A model generated the notes under the pieces. It was not told where the DNA came from. It made no database searches and saw only the letters and a program-made list of their open reading frames with translations. From assembly GCA_039030075.1 (NCBI GenBank), contig JBCCEW010000005.1, positions 62,001 through 126,000 on the forward strand: DNA of 64,000 nucleotides. Reading direction: 5' to 3'. Shown piece by piece: positions 26,901 to 35,179 of the stretch; the first letter of the stretch is position 1, and each line of letters starts with the position of its first letter. The position numbers were made by a program, and so were the translations under genes. Source of the DNA: Myxococcota bacterium. GTDB lineage: Bacteria > Myxococcota_A > UBA9160 > SMWR01.

Positions 26901-29805
26901 GATTCCGACGCCGTCCGGGCGGGTGGAGCAGCTGGCGTCCGTGGACACGAACCTGGACTACCACGAGCTGCGCGGGCTCGGGGCGATCGATCGGCTGTTC
27001 TACCTGCTGGTCTCTCGCGAGGCCGGCGGCTTCCTGGAAGATGCCGACGCGATCGCCATCGCCGAAGCCTTCCTCGACAACCTCGCCCAGTCCGACGGCG
27101 ATGGCGACGGGGTCGGCAACGTCTGCGACGCGTGCCCCGACGTGAACAACCCGGACCAACGTCTCCAGGACGACGACGGGGACGGGCTGCTCAACCCCTG
27201 CGACGCCTGTCCCCTCGACGCGGAGAACGACATCGACGGCGACGGGCTTTGCGCCGACGTCGACAACTGTCCCTTGGTCGCGAACCCGGACCAGGCGGAC
27301 CTGGTCCACCCCAACGGGGTTGGCGACGTCTGCGACGATCCGGACGGCGATGGTGTCGTCGACAGCTTCGACAACTGCGTGTCGACGGCGAATGCCGATC
27401 AGGCGGACCGGATCCATCCGAACGGCGTCGGCGACACCTGCGACGATCCGGACCTCGACGGCATCTTCGATGCGGCGGACAACTGCGCCGATTTGGTGAA
27501 CCCGGGCCAGGCGAACGGCGACAGCGACAACCGCGGGGACCTCTGCGATTCCTGCCCGTCGGTTGCGAATCCGGGTCAAGACGAGCCCGCGGCGTGCTTC
27601 GAGGTTTCGACCGCGCCGACCGGGGCCTGCGTCGACCTGCGCATCGATCTCGTGTCGGGCACCCAGCCGGGCGTGATCGAGCTGCTGCCGAGGCAGTTCG
27701 AGCGGCCCGAGCGGCTGGTCTTCGAGGTCCTCTCGGACACCTTCCGCACCTTCTCCGACACGGTGACGGCGTACCTGAACGGTCAGATGCTCTTCTCGAC
27801 GACGGTACGTCCCCAATCGAACAGCGGCTGCACGAACATTCCCGAGATCTTCGTGGTGGATGACCCGGCGCTGCTCGCGGCGTGGAATCCGGAAGGCCCC
27901 AACCGCGTCCGTATGACCGGCGTCGGAATCTGGACGTGGTACGCGTGGGTACGCGTGCGGGCAGAGACGTCGTTCGGCGAAAGCGAAGCCTGCCTCTACG
28001 ACGCGGGCGGCGAGCGCTGTGAGGACGTCGGCATCTGCAACGCGGGCCAGTCGCTGGACGACTTCGACGAGGAAGTCGAGCTGGACGCGCTCTTCCAGAA
28101 CACGTTGGTGGCGGAAGCGGAGATCCGGCCCGAGGCTCCGCAGCTGCAGGTTCCGCTCGATGGTCTGGCTCCGGGCCCGGTCGATTTGTGCGTCCGCACC
28201 GAGTTGCCCGAGGCGTTCTACGCACTGGATGAAGACGGCGAGGTTTTCGCGGTGGATCCCGAAGCGGGCTTGGTGTCGCCCGTTGGCACCCTGCCCTTCG
28301 CCGCGTCCGCGCTCACCTTCGATCCGAAGACGCGACGGCTGATGGCGCAGGGCCCGGACGGCGCGCCCTGGCTCCAGGCGTTCCGGGTCGAGGACGCGGG
28401 GGTCGGACCGAACCTCGTAGAGCCAGCCACCGCGTTCAGGACGATCGGCCGGTTCGCGGGGGATGCGGTGGTGGTCCAGGGGCTCCCCCCGAACGTCAGC
28501 GGCGCCTTCGAAACCGCCGTGGCGGTGGACCTGGTGACGGGCGCTACGACCCCGGCCGCGTCGATCGCACGGATCTTCGAGGAGTGGGCCTACGAAGACG
28601 ACACCGGGATCGTCTTCGGGATCGACGCGGAGCAGCAGCTCCACCGTCAAGTCCCTCCCTTCCGGACGAGCAACGTCCTCATCGTCGGTCCGTTGCTGCC
28701 GGGGATCGAGACCCTCGGCGTCGACGCAGCCGGCTCGCTCTACGGCGGAGGCCGCGGGCCCGAATCCGGCCGCTTCTACCGCATCGATCGCGAGACGGGA
28801 GCCGCGACGCTGGTCTTTACCTGGGACGAAGGGGACATCATCGATCTGGTGCCCATTCCGGCGGGCACGTACCGCGACTGCACGACGTTCGCGAAGGACC
28901 AGGAGATCGGCCTCGCGATCAATGGCGCGTCGTGCCAGGCCCCGGTGGCTCAGGCGATCGTGCCGAACGAGGTGGAATGCACCGAGCCCGGTGGCGCGAC
29001 GGTGCGACTCGAAGCGGCCGACACGCGCCCGGGCGACACGGTCGCGTGGTACGCGGACGTCGGGGGCGCGAACGAGCGCTGGCTCGGTGAGGGCGCCGTC
29101 GTCGACGCGCCTCTCGAGATGGGTGCTCATGTGGTGACGCTGCAGGTCACGGACGCGTCGGGTGCGATGGCGAGCGACACGGTGCCCGTCGAAGTCCACG
29201 ACACCGAGCCGCCCGATCTCTCCGTGGTGCTGAGCCCGGGCGCTCTCTGGCCCGCAGACGGTTCGCTGGTGCCGATCGCGGCGGCGGTGCAGGCGAACGA
29301 TCGTTGCGGCCCGAGCAGCGTCGCGCTGCTTGCGGTGATGAGCAACGAGCCCGAGTCGATGGACGCCGGCGACCCCAGCGGCGATGTACAGGGCGTGACT
29401 CCGGGCACGCTGGACCTGGACTTCGCGGTTCGGTCGGAGGTCGCGCGGCCCGCCACGGGTCGCCGCTACGAGGTGCGCTACCGGGCGGTCGACGCGGCCG
29501 GGAACGCACGCGAGAACACCCGCTTCTTGAACGTGACGCCGGCGGTGGCCGATGACCAGGACGGTGATGGCATCGCCGACGCGATCGAGCGGGACGTCTA
29601 CGGCACGGATCCCCTGGACGCCGACAGCGACGACGATCGCATTCCCGACGACGTCGAGATCGCGCGGGGCAGCGATCCGCTGCAGCCGTTCTCGGCGGTG
29701 GCCGTGCCTGGGTTGAGCCTCGCCGCGCGGGCCTTGCTGGCGCTGGCCCTCCTCGGTTGGGGGTGGCGGCGGAGCCGCGCGTCGCGTTTGCTTTCGGCAC
29801 CCTAG
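20902..29805 (+). CDS. Giant exported multi-repeat protein with calcium-binding TSP3 regions
   Basis: This 2967-residue protein has an N-terminal signal (about residues 44-62, LRAALLVALAVSWCAAFAA). Four copies of an about 462-residue module follow, starting near residues 64, 533, 994 and 1457. Each opens with a D-x-x-R-P-y-v-Y-A-L segment and has propeller-like strands. The first three continue with a fibronectin-III-like part (YRVYFGTDPDAL ... YYWRIDIDS) and a BACON-like part (IGWSVSENLSWLSV). TSP3 blocks lie near 1736-1855 and 2065-2230, then a further propeller-like and an Ig-like region, and a C-terminal hydrophobic helix with WRRSRASR. The GTG start is provisional. Confidence 0.8.
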   Translation: MGWGFFRRGARAATASKSNAVLSPVTVPRSSERPRPPVPRAFGLRAALLVALAVSWCAAFAANGQPYEITRMITDHERPYIYALAPTGGIFNRAAVLFINTDTGEIEDSVDLSYPGGTDMAIHYDAEWLMIAQPSGWISRVRLGPNPGSAGAQRVDDVFRVDAGERRTYYETSPSFSFARAFIARTDARTVIRQLTQVEERGDAAVDPTGRFYYHSDENVPDAKVIKLNVESDRSTLVAESAVRGPGGENLVLSADGSRLFWHGVVYDEDLNELRELGEEIYATSLRGSLAFGAQNVYDTRTGEVAYTLPVETTVMAVSNDQSTLYYFDPTTGSVETIPIADIAEVPPAGLDPRPAPDSGVLPSLSALRWERSPLATRYRVYFGTDPDALPWVANTEDTEWSLPAPLDPGRTYYWRIDIDSISGHLTGDIWSFDTSWVSMAPDALVLTSPTTIAPPPQQVAVTSLDPQIGWNFVGAPEWVDVTPVAGAVPGAVTITFDTVGLPAGAYRDFVRFAAGGVEFGLPIELELFDLELVKMVADPERPYVYALHRGSGHGAPGRLLFLRTDTGDVEKTLDVGTNPTDLAVHTGEGRLYITNQGTPLTRVVDLATQAELEPFSLGTDVASVSAGRPGRLYFEGDRSSVTDIRSVDTTNGELGPLIQRHVRVGDAATGPTGDFYYHADGSGSSAELTKYDVRTDRAMEVASARQPVGSSNLVISADGTRLFWQGAIYDADLNELDFLGEEIYAASPRGNLAVTEEQVLDLRSGEPVFDLPVPTTVSAFGGDLANLYVFDPVAHAIDAIPVASIASVPGPGFNPHPAGAGLEVLPLPQLRWATRPAAVAYRVYFGSDPGALSLVGETSETAIDLPPPLVPGQTYYWQIEEVRYSGVVASPVWSFATAPVRVEPDALRTTAIPGLPAVVRRVALSAPDPQIGWSVSENLSWLSVAPSSGGVPETLELVFDPNGLALGEYAGTLDFSSGGVSFSIPVSLSVVELEITQLLADPDRPVVYGLQRGSEAPESALLLLLDPTTGEASEVLAIGSNATDMTLQREEGRLYVSNFGSDATQVVDLELREVLAPLRLGPGVFRLNAGRPGRLYFHDDGPSSTVQPSIADTQTGSVVGSVGFFPRGDAEVDPSGSDYYHAEFTLSRADLIRYDIRTDIPRIAGALRRDGAFGALVLTRDGSRLYWGSRAYDRDLEEQVEFGEPIYSASGRGELAVADVRVFNGRSGAPLFDLPVRTQIHAVHDARATLLYFDAQRKTIESIPVDAIAPAPVPSSTPSPPDGSSQALPLTRLSWAPLPTAFSYRVFFGTAPDALTLLGEVEGDSIALPDPLEPGQVYYWRVDAVGFTETTPGPVWSLRAAPLVVTPNTVGVRLLTNLPPQMRTLSLSSPDLQLGWSVSENIDWLEVDRSSGAVPSELVLTIDVEGLSAGSYAGELVFSADGSDFVVPVELDLRQMNLTQMATDYQRPFVYALHRGTGETDDAFLLILDDTTAEVETLIPVGTNATDMTVHEAEGRLYVANHGQLETRVVDLENRTLLAPLPLGTDVYTVNAGRAGRLYTEGRRHGTTPIRVFDTSTGIEVDRTSSVRIGDAETDATGRYYFHSDDSLFSSAQIRKYDIQLDEPNLVATSPIRTPGSSNLRVSRSGDRIFWVGSVYDGELVEIGVLGSEVYATTRAGRLAFSEDQLYDVVRETALLPLPFSSAVWAVSRDGERALGFDPATSRPRVYVLDDARLDSDGDALPIQLDNCPYIANADQADLDGDGIGDVCDACPGDAENDLESDGVCGDVDVCPLAFDPDQRDTDQDGAGDACDADDDGDALPDADDNCPQVANSDQADDDADGFGNACDNCIDAPNGTLTLEGLVSRLQSTHPAITALVPDRFDFTEGETGSGISDGGNDMYDWGNRLSTNSWSSLAYQNGSIAERGFGPDGRYTTLKFPGLFALMAEQVSIDSFQISGGLGADGVGEAEAKALPLSDGFTLYLKRVWGAPNPSVNHLILIPTPSGRVEQLASVDTNLDYHELRGLGAIDRLFYLLVSREAGGFLEDADAIAIAEAFLDNLAQSDGDGDGVGNVCDACPDVNNPDQRLQDDDGDGLLNPCDACPLDAENDIDGDGLCADVDNCPLVANPDQADLVHPNGVGDVCDDPDGDGVVDSFDNCVSTANADQADRIHPNGVGDTCDDPDLDGIFDAADNCADLVNPGQANGDSDNRGDLCDSCPSVANPGQDEPAACFEVSTAPTGACVDLRIDLVSGTQPGVIELLPRQFERPERLVFEVLSDTFRTFSDTVTAYLNGQMLFSTTVRPQSNSGCTNIPEIFVVDDPALLAAWNPEGPNRVRMTGVGIWTWYAWVRVRAETSFGESEACLYDAGGERCEDVGICNAGQSLDDFDEEVELDALFQNTLVAEAEIRPEAPQLQVPLDGLAPGPVDLCVRTELPEAFYALDEDGEVFAVDPEAGLVSPVGTLPFAASALTFDPKTRRLMAQGPDGAPWLQAFRVEDAGVGPNLVEPATAFRTIGRFAGDAVVVQGLPPNVSGAFETAVAVDLVTGATTPAASIARIFEEWAYEDDTGIVFGIDAEQQLHRQVPPFRTSNVLIVGPLLPGIETLGVDAAGSLYGGGRGPESGRFYRIDRETGAATLVFTWDEGDIIDLVPIPAGTYRDCTTFAKDQEIGLAINGASCQAPVAQAIVPNEVECTEPGGATVRLEAADTRPGDTVAWYADVGGANERWLGEGAVVDAPLEMGAHVVTLQVTDASGAMASDTVPVEVHDTEPPDLSVVLSPGALWPADGSLVPIAAAVQANDRCGPSSVALLAVMSNEPESMDAGDPSGDVQGVTPGTLDLDFAVRSEVARPATGRRYEVRYRAVDAAGNARENTRFLNVTPAVADDQDGDGIADAIERDVYGTDPLDADSDDDRIPDDVEIARGSDPLQPFSAVAVPGLSLAARALLALALLGWGWRRSRASRLLSAP

Positions 29806-29860
29806 AAACTCCTCGGGTACGGTGGATCTCTCCGCCTCCCTGGAAGGGCGGAGCGTCTCT

Positions 29861-30619
29861 ATGAGTCGAATGGAAGGGAAGGTCGCCATCGTCACCGGCG
29901 CCGCCGGGGGGCTTGGCGCAGCCGACGCCAGGCTGCTCGCGGCCGAGGGCGCGCGGGTGGTCGTGACCGACATCGATGCCGACGGCGGCGCCCGGGTGGC
30001 GGCGGGCGTTGGCGGCCGCTTCGTCTCCCACGACGTCTCCGACGAGGCACGCTGGGCGGAAGTCATCGACGGGGTGATGCGCGACGAGGGCCGGCTCGAC
30101 GTGCTGGTGAACAACGCGGGGATCGCCCCGATCGCCGACGTCGAGCACACGAGCACCGAGGTCTGGCGACGCACGTTGGCGGTGCATCTCGACGGCACCT
30201 TCTTCGGCTGTCGCGCGGCGATTCCGGCGATGCGCGAGAGCGGCGGTGGCTCGATCGTCAACATGTCGTCGACCGCCGCCCTGGTGGGGCTCCCGCCCTT
30301 CTTCGCCTACTCGGCGGCAAAGGGGGGCATCCGCTCGCTCACGAAGTCGGTGGCGATCCACTGCCGGCAGGAGCGCAACGGCATCCGCTGCAACTCGGTG
30401 CATCCGGGGAGCATCGACACGCCGATGGTCGAGAACGCGCTCGAGAACCTGCGCGATCTGAAGATCGCGGACGCCCCGGATCGGGAGGGGTTGCGCAAGA
30501 AGCTGGGCATCGGCGAACCCGACGACGTGGCCGAGATGGTGCTGTTCCTGGCTTCGGACGCCTCGAAGCACGTGACCGGCGCCGAGTTCGTCGTCGACAA
30601 CGGCGACACCGTCGTCTAG
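29861..30619 (+). CDS. Short-chain dehydrogenase/reductase
   Basis: This 252-residue classical SDR has the NAD(P) motif TGAAGGLGAA (TGxxxGxG), the NNAG motif, the catalytic Ser in VNMSSTAALVG and YSAAKGG (Tyr-x3-Lys). An Asp after the second strand (VTDIDAD) suggests NAD rather than NADP preference. The ATG at 29861 is preceded by a GGAAGGGCGGAG ribosome site; an in-frame GTG at 29822 is less likely. It runs with the VOC protein and the P450 immediately downstream, so an alcohol of the P450 product is a plausible substrate (inference). Confidence 0.85.
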   Translation: MSRMEGKVAIVTGAAGGLGAADARLLAAEGARVVVTDIDADGGARVAAGVGGRFVSHDVSDEARWAEVIDGVMRDEGRLDVLVNNAGIAPIADVEHTSTEVWRRTLAVHLDGTFFGCRAAIPAMRESGGGSIVNMSSTAALVGLPPFFAYSAAKGGIRSLTKSVAIHCRQERNGIRCNSVHPGSIDTPMVENALENLRDLKIADAPDREGLRKKLGIGEPDDVAEMVLFLASDASKHVTGAEFVVDNGDTVV

Positions 30620-30632
30620 CGAGCGGCAGCCG

Positions 30633-31094
30633 ATGCATCTCCGCGGCCTCGTCCACGTCAACATCAACTGCAGCGACTTCGAGCGCTCCCGCGCGTTCTA
30701 CGAAGCGCTCGGCTTCGAACGCTTCCTCGACGTACCGGAACGCAACTCGCCCGCGGTCGAAGCGGCGGTCGGGCTGCCCGACTACCGGGTGCGCGGTGGT
30801 CTCTTGCGCCTGCGCGGCGCGAAGCCTCCGCTCGTCATCGACCTCCTCGAATGGAGGTCGCCGTCGGACGCCGAGCCTCCCTACGCCCGCTTGAACCACC
30901 TCGGCATCGCGCGCCTCGCGATCGCGACCAGCGACCTCGACGCCGACGTCGCCGCGCTGCGCGCGCGGGGGGTCGAGCTGCTCTCGGAGCCCGCCACCGT
31001 CGAATGGGAGGGCCGGGCCCACTCGCGCTTCGTCTGCTTCAAGGATCCGGATGGCACGGTGCTCGAGCTGGTGCAGGACGTCTCGCCGGGGTGA
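30633..31094 (+). CDS. VOC-superfamily (glyoxalase/dioxygenase-fold) protein
   Basis: This 153-residue protein has two beta-alpha-beta-beta-beta units. LVHVNINCSDFERSRAFYEALGFE is the typical N-terminal VOC signature with a metal His, and FVCFKDPDGTVLELVQD the C-terminal one with Asp-Pro-Asp-Gly and Glu. The HLGIARLAIATSDLDADVAAL middle supplies the second half. Family members isomerise, epimerise or cleave small molecules. It lies 13 bp after the SDR and is probably co-transcribed. Confidence 0.8.
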   Translation: MHLRGLVHVNINCSDFERSRAFYEALGFERFLDVPERNSPAVEAAVGLPDYRVRGGLLRLRGAKPPLVIDLLEWRSPSDAEPPYARLNHLGIARLAIATSDLDADVAALRARGVELLSEPATVEWEGRAHSRFVCFKDPDGTVLELVQDVSPG

Positions 31095-31150
31095 CCCGAC
31101 ACCGGCGCAGGCCTTGGGAGTAGAATGGAGGCCCACCCCGGAGGCCCTCC

Positions 31151-32437
31151 ATGAGCGAAGCGACCGAAGCGCCCCCCTCGCTGTTTCCCCCGTCGAAGGG
31201 CCAGGCCACCGCCGACCCCCAGTCGATCCCGCTCGAGCACATCGACGTCTCGGACTCGGAGCTCTTCGAGACCAACACGCTGTGGGGCTACTTCGAGCGG
31301 CTCCGCAACGAGGCGCCGGTCCACTACTGCGCCGAGAGCGACTTCGGGCCGTACTGGTCGGTCACGAAGTTCGACGACATCGTCCACGTCGAGAAGGACC
31401 CGGAGACCTACTCGTCGAAGGGCAGCATCGTGATCGGGGATCCGAACCCGGACTTCCCGCTCTCGCCCGGGTTCATCGCGATGGATGGCCCGCGCCACAG
31501 CGCCCAGCGCGCGGTGTGTCAGCCAGCGGCTGCGCCGCGGAACCTGAAGGTCCTCGAGCCCCTGATCCGGGAGCGCGTGGTGGACATCCTCGAGGGTCTG
31601 CCGGTCGGCGAGACCTTCAACTGGGTCGACCACGTCTCGATCGAGCTCACGACCGCGATGCTCGCGACCCTCTTCGACTTCCCCCAGGAGGAGAAGCACA
31701 AGCTCACCTTCTGGTCCGACATGGCCACCTCGAGCCCCGGGCAGACCGGCGTCGTGGGCGTGACCGAAGAGGCGCGTCAGGCGGCACTGCTCGAGTGTCT
31801 CGACACCTTCACCGCCATGTGGAAGGAGCGCGCCGACGCGCCGCCGCGCGAGCGCATCGATCTCGTGACCGCGTTGGCGAAGGGCGAGGCCACGAAGGAT
31901 CTCCAGCCGATGGAATACCTCGGCAACCTCGTGCTGCTCATCGTGGGCGGCAACGACACGACGCGGAACTCGATCTCGGGCGGGGTGCTGGCGCTCAACG
32001 AGTACCCGGACGAGTACGCGAAGCTGCGGAACGACGCGTCGGTGATCCCGAACATGGTGAGCGAGATGATCCGCTGGCAGACGCCGCTCGCGCACATGCG
32101 CCGCACCGCCACCCGGGACGCCGAGCTCGCCGGTCAGCAGATCCGCGCGGGCGACAAGGTGGTGATGTGGTACGTCTCGGCGAACCGCGACGAAGACGCC
32201 ATCCCGCGCGCGAACGAGTTTCGGATCGATCGCAAGAACGCGAAGCACCACCTCTCCTTCGGCTGGGGCGTGCACTTCTGCATGGGCAGCCGACTCGCCG
32301 AGATGCAGCTGCGCATCCTCTGGGAAGAGATCCTGGCGCGTTTCGAGACGGTCGAGGTCGTGGGCGAGCCCGTGCGCGTGCGCTCGAACTTCGTGAAGGG
32401 CTTCACCGAGCTCCCGACCCGCGTGGTGCCGCGCTAG
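31151..32437 (+). CDS. Cytochrome P450 (actinobacterial CYP125/CYP142-like type)
   Basis: This 428-residue soluble P450 has I-helix GGNDTTRNS (acid-alcohol pair Asp-Thr), K-helix E-x-x-R in EMIRW, and heme loop FGWGVHFCMGSRLAEMQ with the Cys thiolate. An FIAMDGPRHSAQR segment, typical of the class, is present. The sequence style recalls steroid- and fatty-acid-oxidising families, but the substrate is unknown. No partner ferredoxin gene lies next to it. It is the third gene in the plus-strand SDR-VOC-P450 run. Confidence 0.88.
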   Translation: MSEATEAPPSLFPPSKGQATADPQSIPLEHIDVSDSELFETNTLWGYFERLRNEAPVHYCAESDFGPYWSVTKFDDIVHVEKDPETYSSKGSIVIGDPNPDFPLSPGFIAMDGPRHSAQRAVCQPAAAPRNLKVLEPLIRERVVDILEGLPVGETFNWVDHVSIELTTAMLATLFDFPQEEKHKLTFWSDMATSSPGQTGVVGVTEEARQAALLECLDTFTAMWKERADAPPRERIDLVTALAKGEATKDLQPMEYLGNLVLLIVGGNDTTRNSISGGVLALNEYPDEYAKLRNDASVIPNMVSEMIRWQTPLAHMRRTATRDAELAGQQIRAGDKVVMWYVSANRDEDAIPRANEFRIDRKNAKHHLSFGWGVHFCMGSRLAEMQLRILWEEILARFETVEVVGEPVRVRSNFVKGFTELPTRVVPR

Positions 32438-32578
32438 CGACGGCGTCCGGACCAGCGCTCAGCTGGGCATCGCAAAGCACAAGGACGAGCTGCGTTGCAC
32501 GGCGGCTGCGGCTGCGTTGCCGGTCCGTGTCGGGGATCGCGCCACAGCGGGGGTCGCAGCGCCACTCATGGTCGCAAG

Positions 32579-32599
32579 GCGCGGCTGCTTTCGCCGCGC
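32579..32599. terminator. Hairpin between P450 and PEP-CTERM genes
   Basis: A perfect 7-bp stem GCGCGGC / GCCGCGC with a 7-base loop lies 140 bp after the P450 stop and 21 bp before the next start codon. It may end the P450 transcript or sit in the leader of the next gene. Confidence 0.35.
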
Positions 32600-32620
32600 T
32601 TCGACCTCGAGGTGCGCGAC

Positions 32621-33178
32621 GTGGATTCGAAGCTCCGACCCTCTTTCTGGCTGGGCGCCGTGACGGCCTTCTCGCTGCTCTGCGCCGCCGCGTCCTCACA
32701 CGCACTCCAGGCCACCTACGTCTGGGAGCCCGACGCGGGCTTCGCGGGCAGCGGCACGTTGGTGCTCGACGATCCCAACATCACGGACGCCGCGAACTTC
32801 GGCTTCCCGGGCGCGATCGTCGACGACGACTCCCTGGTCTCCCTGGCCTTCTCGTTTCCTGCGAACGCCGAGACCTTCGACCTCGCGGCCTTCGATCTCC
32901 AGAACGTCGCGAACGATCTGGCCGTGGGTGCCGGGGGCTGGTCGGCCAGCGGCGGCGTCCTGACCAACGTCTTCCTGTTCTCGGGCGACGACCCGATGGG
33001 CGGCATCCAGCTGGTCCGGCTGGGCAGCGACGGTCCCGCTGCCTTCGCCGATCTTTCCCTCGTGTCGGGGGGCTTCGAGGAACACCGCGGGCGCTGGCGG
33101 CTCGTACCCGAGCCGTCGACGGGAGCGCTCTTCGCCCTCGGCCTGGGCTTCCTGGCGACGCGGCGCCGCCGGGCCTAG
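32621..33178 (+). CDS. PEP-CTERM exported protein
   Basis: This 185-residue protein has a signal peptide (FWLGAVTAFSLLCAAASSHA) and a VPEPSTGALFALGLGFLATRRRRA sorting tail. The ectodomain is a beta-rich region with Asp/Asn turns. The GTG at 32621 was chosen because it starts at the signal peptide and has GAGGTG upstream; an earlier in-frame GTG exists at 32612. Its stop shares CTAG (33175-33178) with the convergent P450 gene. Confidence 0.7.
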   Translation: MDSKLRPSFWLGAVTAFSLLCAAASSHALQATYVWEPDAGFAGSGTLVLDDPNITDAANFGFPGAIVDDDSLVSLAFSFPANAETFDLAAFDLQNVANDLAVGAGGWSASGGVLTNVFLFSGDDPMGGIQLVRLGSDGPAAFADLSLVSGGFEEHRGRWRLVPEPSTGALFALGLGFLATRRRRA

Positions 33179-34329
33179 CGCAGCCGCGCGCGAAGCTCGG
33201 GGTGGGAGCGCGCCCAGCGCGAGGTCACCCAACGGCCCGTGTCTTCGATCGCATATTGCGGGAAGCGCTCGAGGAAGGTCTCGAAGGCGACGCGCGCCTC
33301 CATCCGGGCCAGCGACGCGCCCATACAGAAGTGGGACCCCTGACCGAGCGAGAGGTGGCGGTTGGGATTGCGCGCGATGTCGAAGCGGCCCGGGTCGTCG
33401 AAGGCGCGCTCGTCGTGGTTTGCGGCACCAAAGTGCAGGAAGACGCGGGAATCGGCCGGGATCCGAACGCCGTGGAGTTCCACGTCGCGGGTCGTGCAGC
33501 GGGGAAGGGCCTGGGTCGGCGCCTCGATCCGCAGCATCTCCTCGATCGCCGGCGGCAGGCGTGACGGGTCGTCGAGCAGTGTCCGCCGCGCTTCCGGGTG
33601 ATCCATCAACAGCGCCAGGCCGTTCCCGATCAGGTTCATCGTGGTGTCGTTGCCGCCCACGACGAGCAGGAAACAGAAGCCGAGGAGTTCGGCTTCCGAG
33701 AGCGCTTCGCCGTCGATCTCTGCGTCGAGGAGCGCGCTCATCAAGTCGTCGCGTCGTTCCTTGCGCCGCTCGTTCAGCAGCTCGGAGAACTGGGCGAAGA
33801 TCGCGGCCGCGGGGTCGCGGATGTCGTTCCCGTCGACGCCGGCCTGCAGCATCTCCTCGGTGTGGTGGAGGAAGATCGGCCGCCGCTCCTCGGGAATCCC
33901 GATCAGCGCCGCGATCACGCAGCTCGGCAGCTGGGACGCGAACTGGGACATCAGGTCGACCGGGGCGTCGGCATTCATCGCGTCGAGCAGGCCGCCCGCA
34001 AGGGAACGCACCTGGCCCTCGAGCGACGCCACGCGCCTTGGGGTGAAACCGCGCGACACCAGGTTGCGCAGTGCATCGTGCCGCGGCCCGTCGAGGTACA
34101 CGAGCATGGGCGGAAGCATCTTCGCTTCTTCGAGGCGCTCGACGCTGAAGGTCGCCTCGTCGAGGAGCGCTGCCTTCACGTCGTCGTAGCGCGAGATCAT
34201 CCACAGCTCGCGTTCCGCGTTGTAGTACACGGGGTGCTCGTCGCGCAGCTCGCGGTGGATCTCGCGCAGGTCGCGCTGGTATTCGGGTGTGTGCGGATCG
34301 CACACGAATGCCGCAGTAGGGATCGCCAA
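33175..34329 (-). CDS. Cytochrome P450
   Basis: This 384-residue bacterial P450 has I-helix GGNDTTMN, K-helix EEMLRIEAP with E-x-x-R, and heme loop LGQGSHFCMGASLARME containing the Cys. YLDGPRHDALRNLVSRGFTP is the family's C-helix region. It is of normal length for a soluble class I enzyme needing external redox partners. The gene follows a PEP-CTERM gene on the same strand by 51 bp. The substrate is unknown. Confidence 0.88.
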   Translation of the reverse strand: MAIPTAAFVCDPHTPEYQRDLREIHRELRDEHPVYYNAERELWMISRYDDVKAALLDEATFSVERLEEAKMLPPMLVYLDGPRHDALRNLVSRGFTPRRVASLEGQVRSLAGGLLDAMNADAPVDLMSQFASQLPSCVIAALIGIPEERRPIFLHHTEEMLQAGVDGNDIRDPAAAIFAQFSELLNERRKERRDDLMSALLDAEIDGEALSEAELLGFCFLLVVGGNDTTMNLIGNGLALLMDHPEARRTLLDDPSRLPPAIEEMLRIEAPTQALPRCTTRDVELHGVRIPADSRVFLHFGAANHDERAFDDPGRFDIARNPNRHLSLGQGSHFCMGASLARMEARVAFETFLERFPQYAIEDTGRWVTSRWARSHPELRARLR

Positions 34330-34380
34330 GGCCCGAGCCTCCCGGGCGCAAGCGTCGTTGCGCCCGCCCTGGGAAGTCTC

Positions 34381-35055
34381 TCAGCTTATCCGACGACGCC
34401 GTTCAAGCGGGAAACAACCGAGCCACGCGAGCCCGAACGCGAGCAGTGCAGCGGAGCCGGGTTCGGGAACGACCTGCCAGGAGGTGATGCTTCCAAAGAA
34501 CTTGGACTGCAAGGTGCGTCCCGGAGGCACGTACTCGAAGAGCGTGAACCCGATGCTGGACCACGGGGCATCGCTGGTCGGAAACAGGAAGTCCGTCGAC
34601 GCGTGGATCGTCTGGGTGTCATCGGCGAACCCGATCAGAAGGAAGAGATCGCCTCCGGTGCCCAACGCGGGCGTGGAGAGGAGGCCTTCGATCGCCACGA
34701 GCACCTCGTCGGAGGCGGTGGAAATCTCGTCGTCCAGGATCGTCGTCGTGCCCGTTCCCGCGAACGCGAGGGTCAGGTTGCCCGTGCTCAGGGTGAAGCC
34801 GCTGATCGGGACCCGATAGCTCGCCTGGTTCGGAATCGGGATCGGCGAGTTCGGAGGCTCGGGGGTGACGCCGTCGAGATCGGCCTCGAAGCTGCCCGTG
34901 AAGGCCTGCCCGGATTGGACCGATGGATCGACATTGCCGGCCGGGTTGACGAACCCGAGGCGTCCGGAGAACTCGATCCGCGTCGGGGTCGCGGTGGCGG
35001 GCGCAGCGGCCCACAGGGTCAGGCAGACAGAGATCGCCGCGATTCCGATCCGCAT
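34381..35055 (-). CDS. PEP-CTERM exported protein
   Basis: This 224-residue protein has a signal peptide (IAAISVCLTLWAAAPATA) and a VPEPGSAALLAFGLAWLG ... RRR tail. The ectodomain contains FSGRLGFVNPAGNVDPSV and Thr/Ser-rich strands resembling the frequent PEP-CTERM beta-sandwich. GGAGGACCCG precedes the ATG at 35055. The start faces the divergent Tat amidase gene, which carries an almost identical GGAGGA ribosome site. Confidence 0.78.
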   Translation of the reverse strand: MRIGIAAISVCLTLWAAAPATATPTRIEFSGRLGFVNPAGNVDPSVQSGQAFTGSFEADLDGVTPEPPNSPIPIPNQASYRVPISGFTLSTGNLTLAFAGTGTTTILDDEISTASDEVLVAIEGLLSTPALGTGGDLFLLIGFADDTQTIHASTDFLFPTSDAPWSSIGFTLFEYVPPGRTLQSKFFGSITSWQVVPEPGSAALLAFGLAWLGCFPLERRRRIS

Positions 35056-35179
35056 CGGGTCCTCCGGGCCGTTTCCGAGCCCTCGGGGAAGTGTCCCGAA
35101 ACGGGGCTGGGGTGTCACAGCCGGCTCGAACGTTGACGCAGGGGCGCCGCCGCCCCAGGGTGTCGGCCCGGAGGACGCC

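Noticed and set aside
23794-30264. A 2156-codon open frame on the minus strand across most of the giant protein gene
   Set aside because: It mirrors the plus-strand gene, whose signal peptide, repeats and sorting tail are clear. High third-position GC leaves antisense frames open for long distances, and the translation is Arg/Val/Gly/Asp-rich with no domain.
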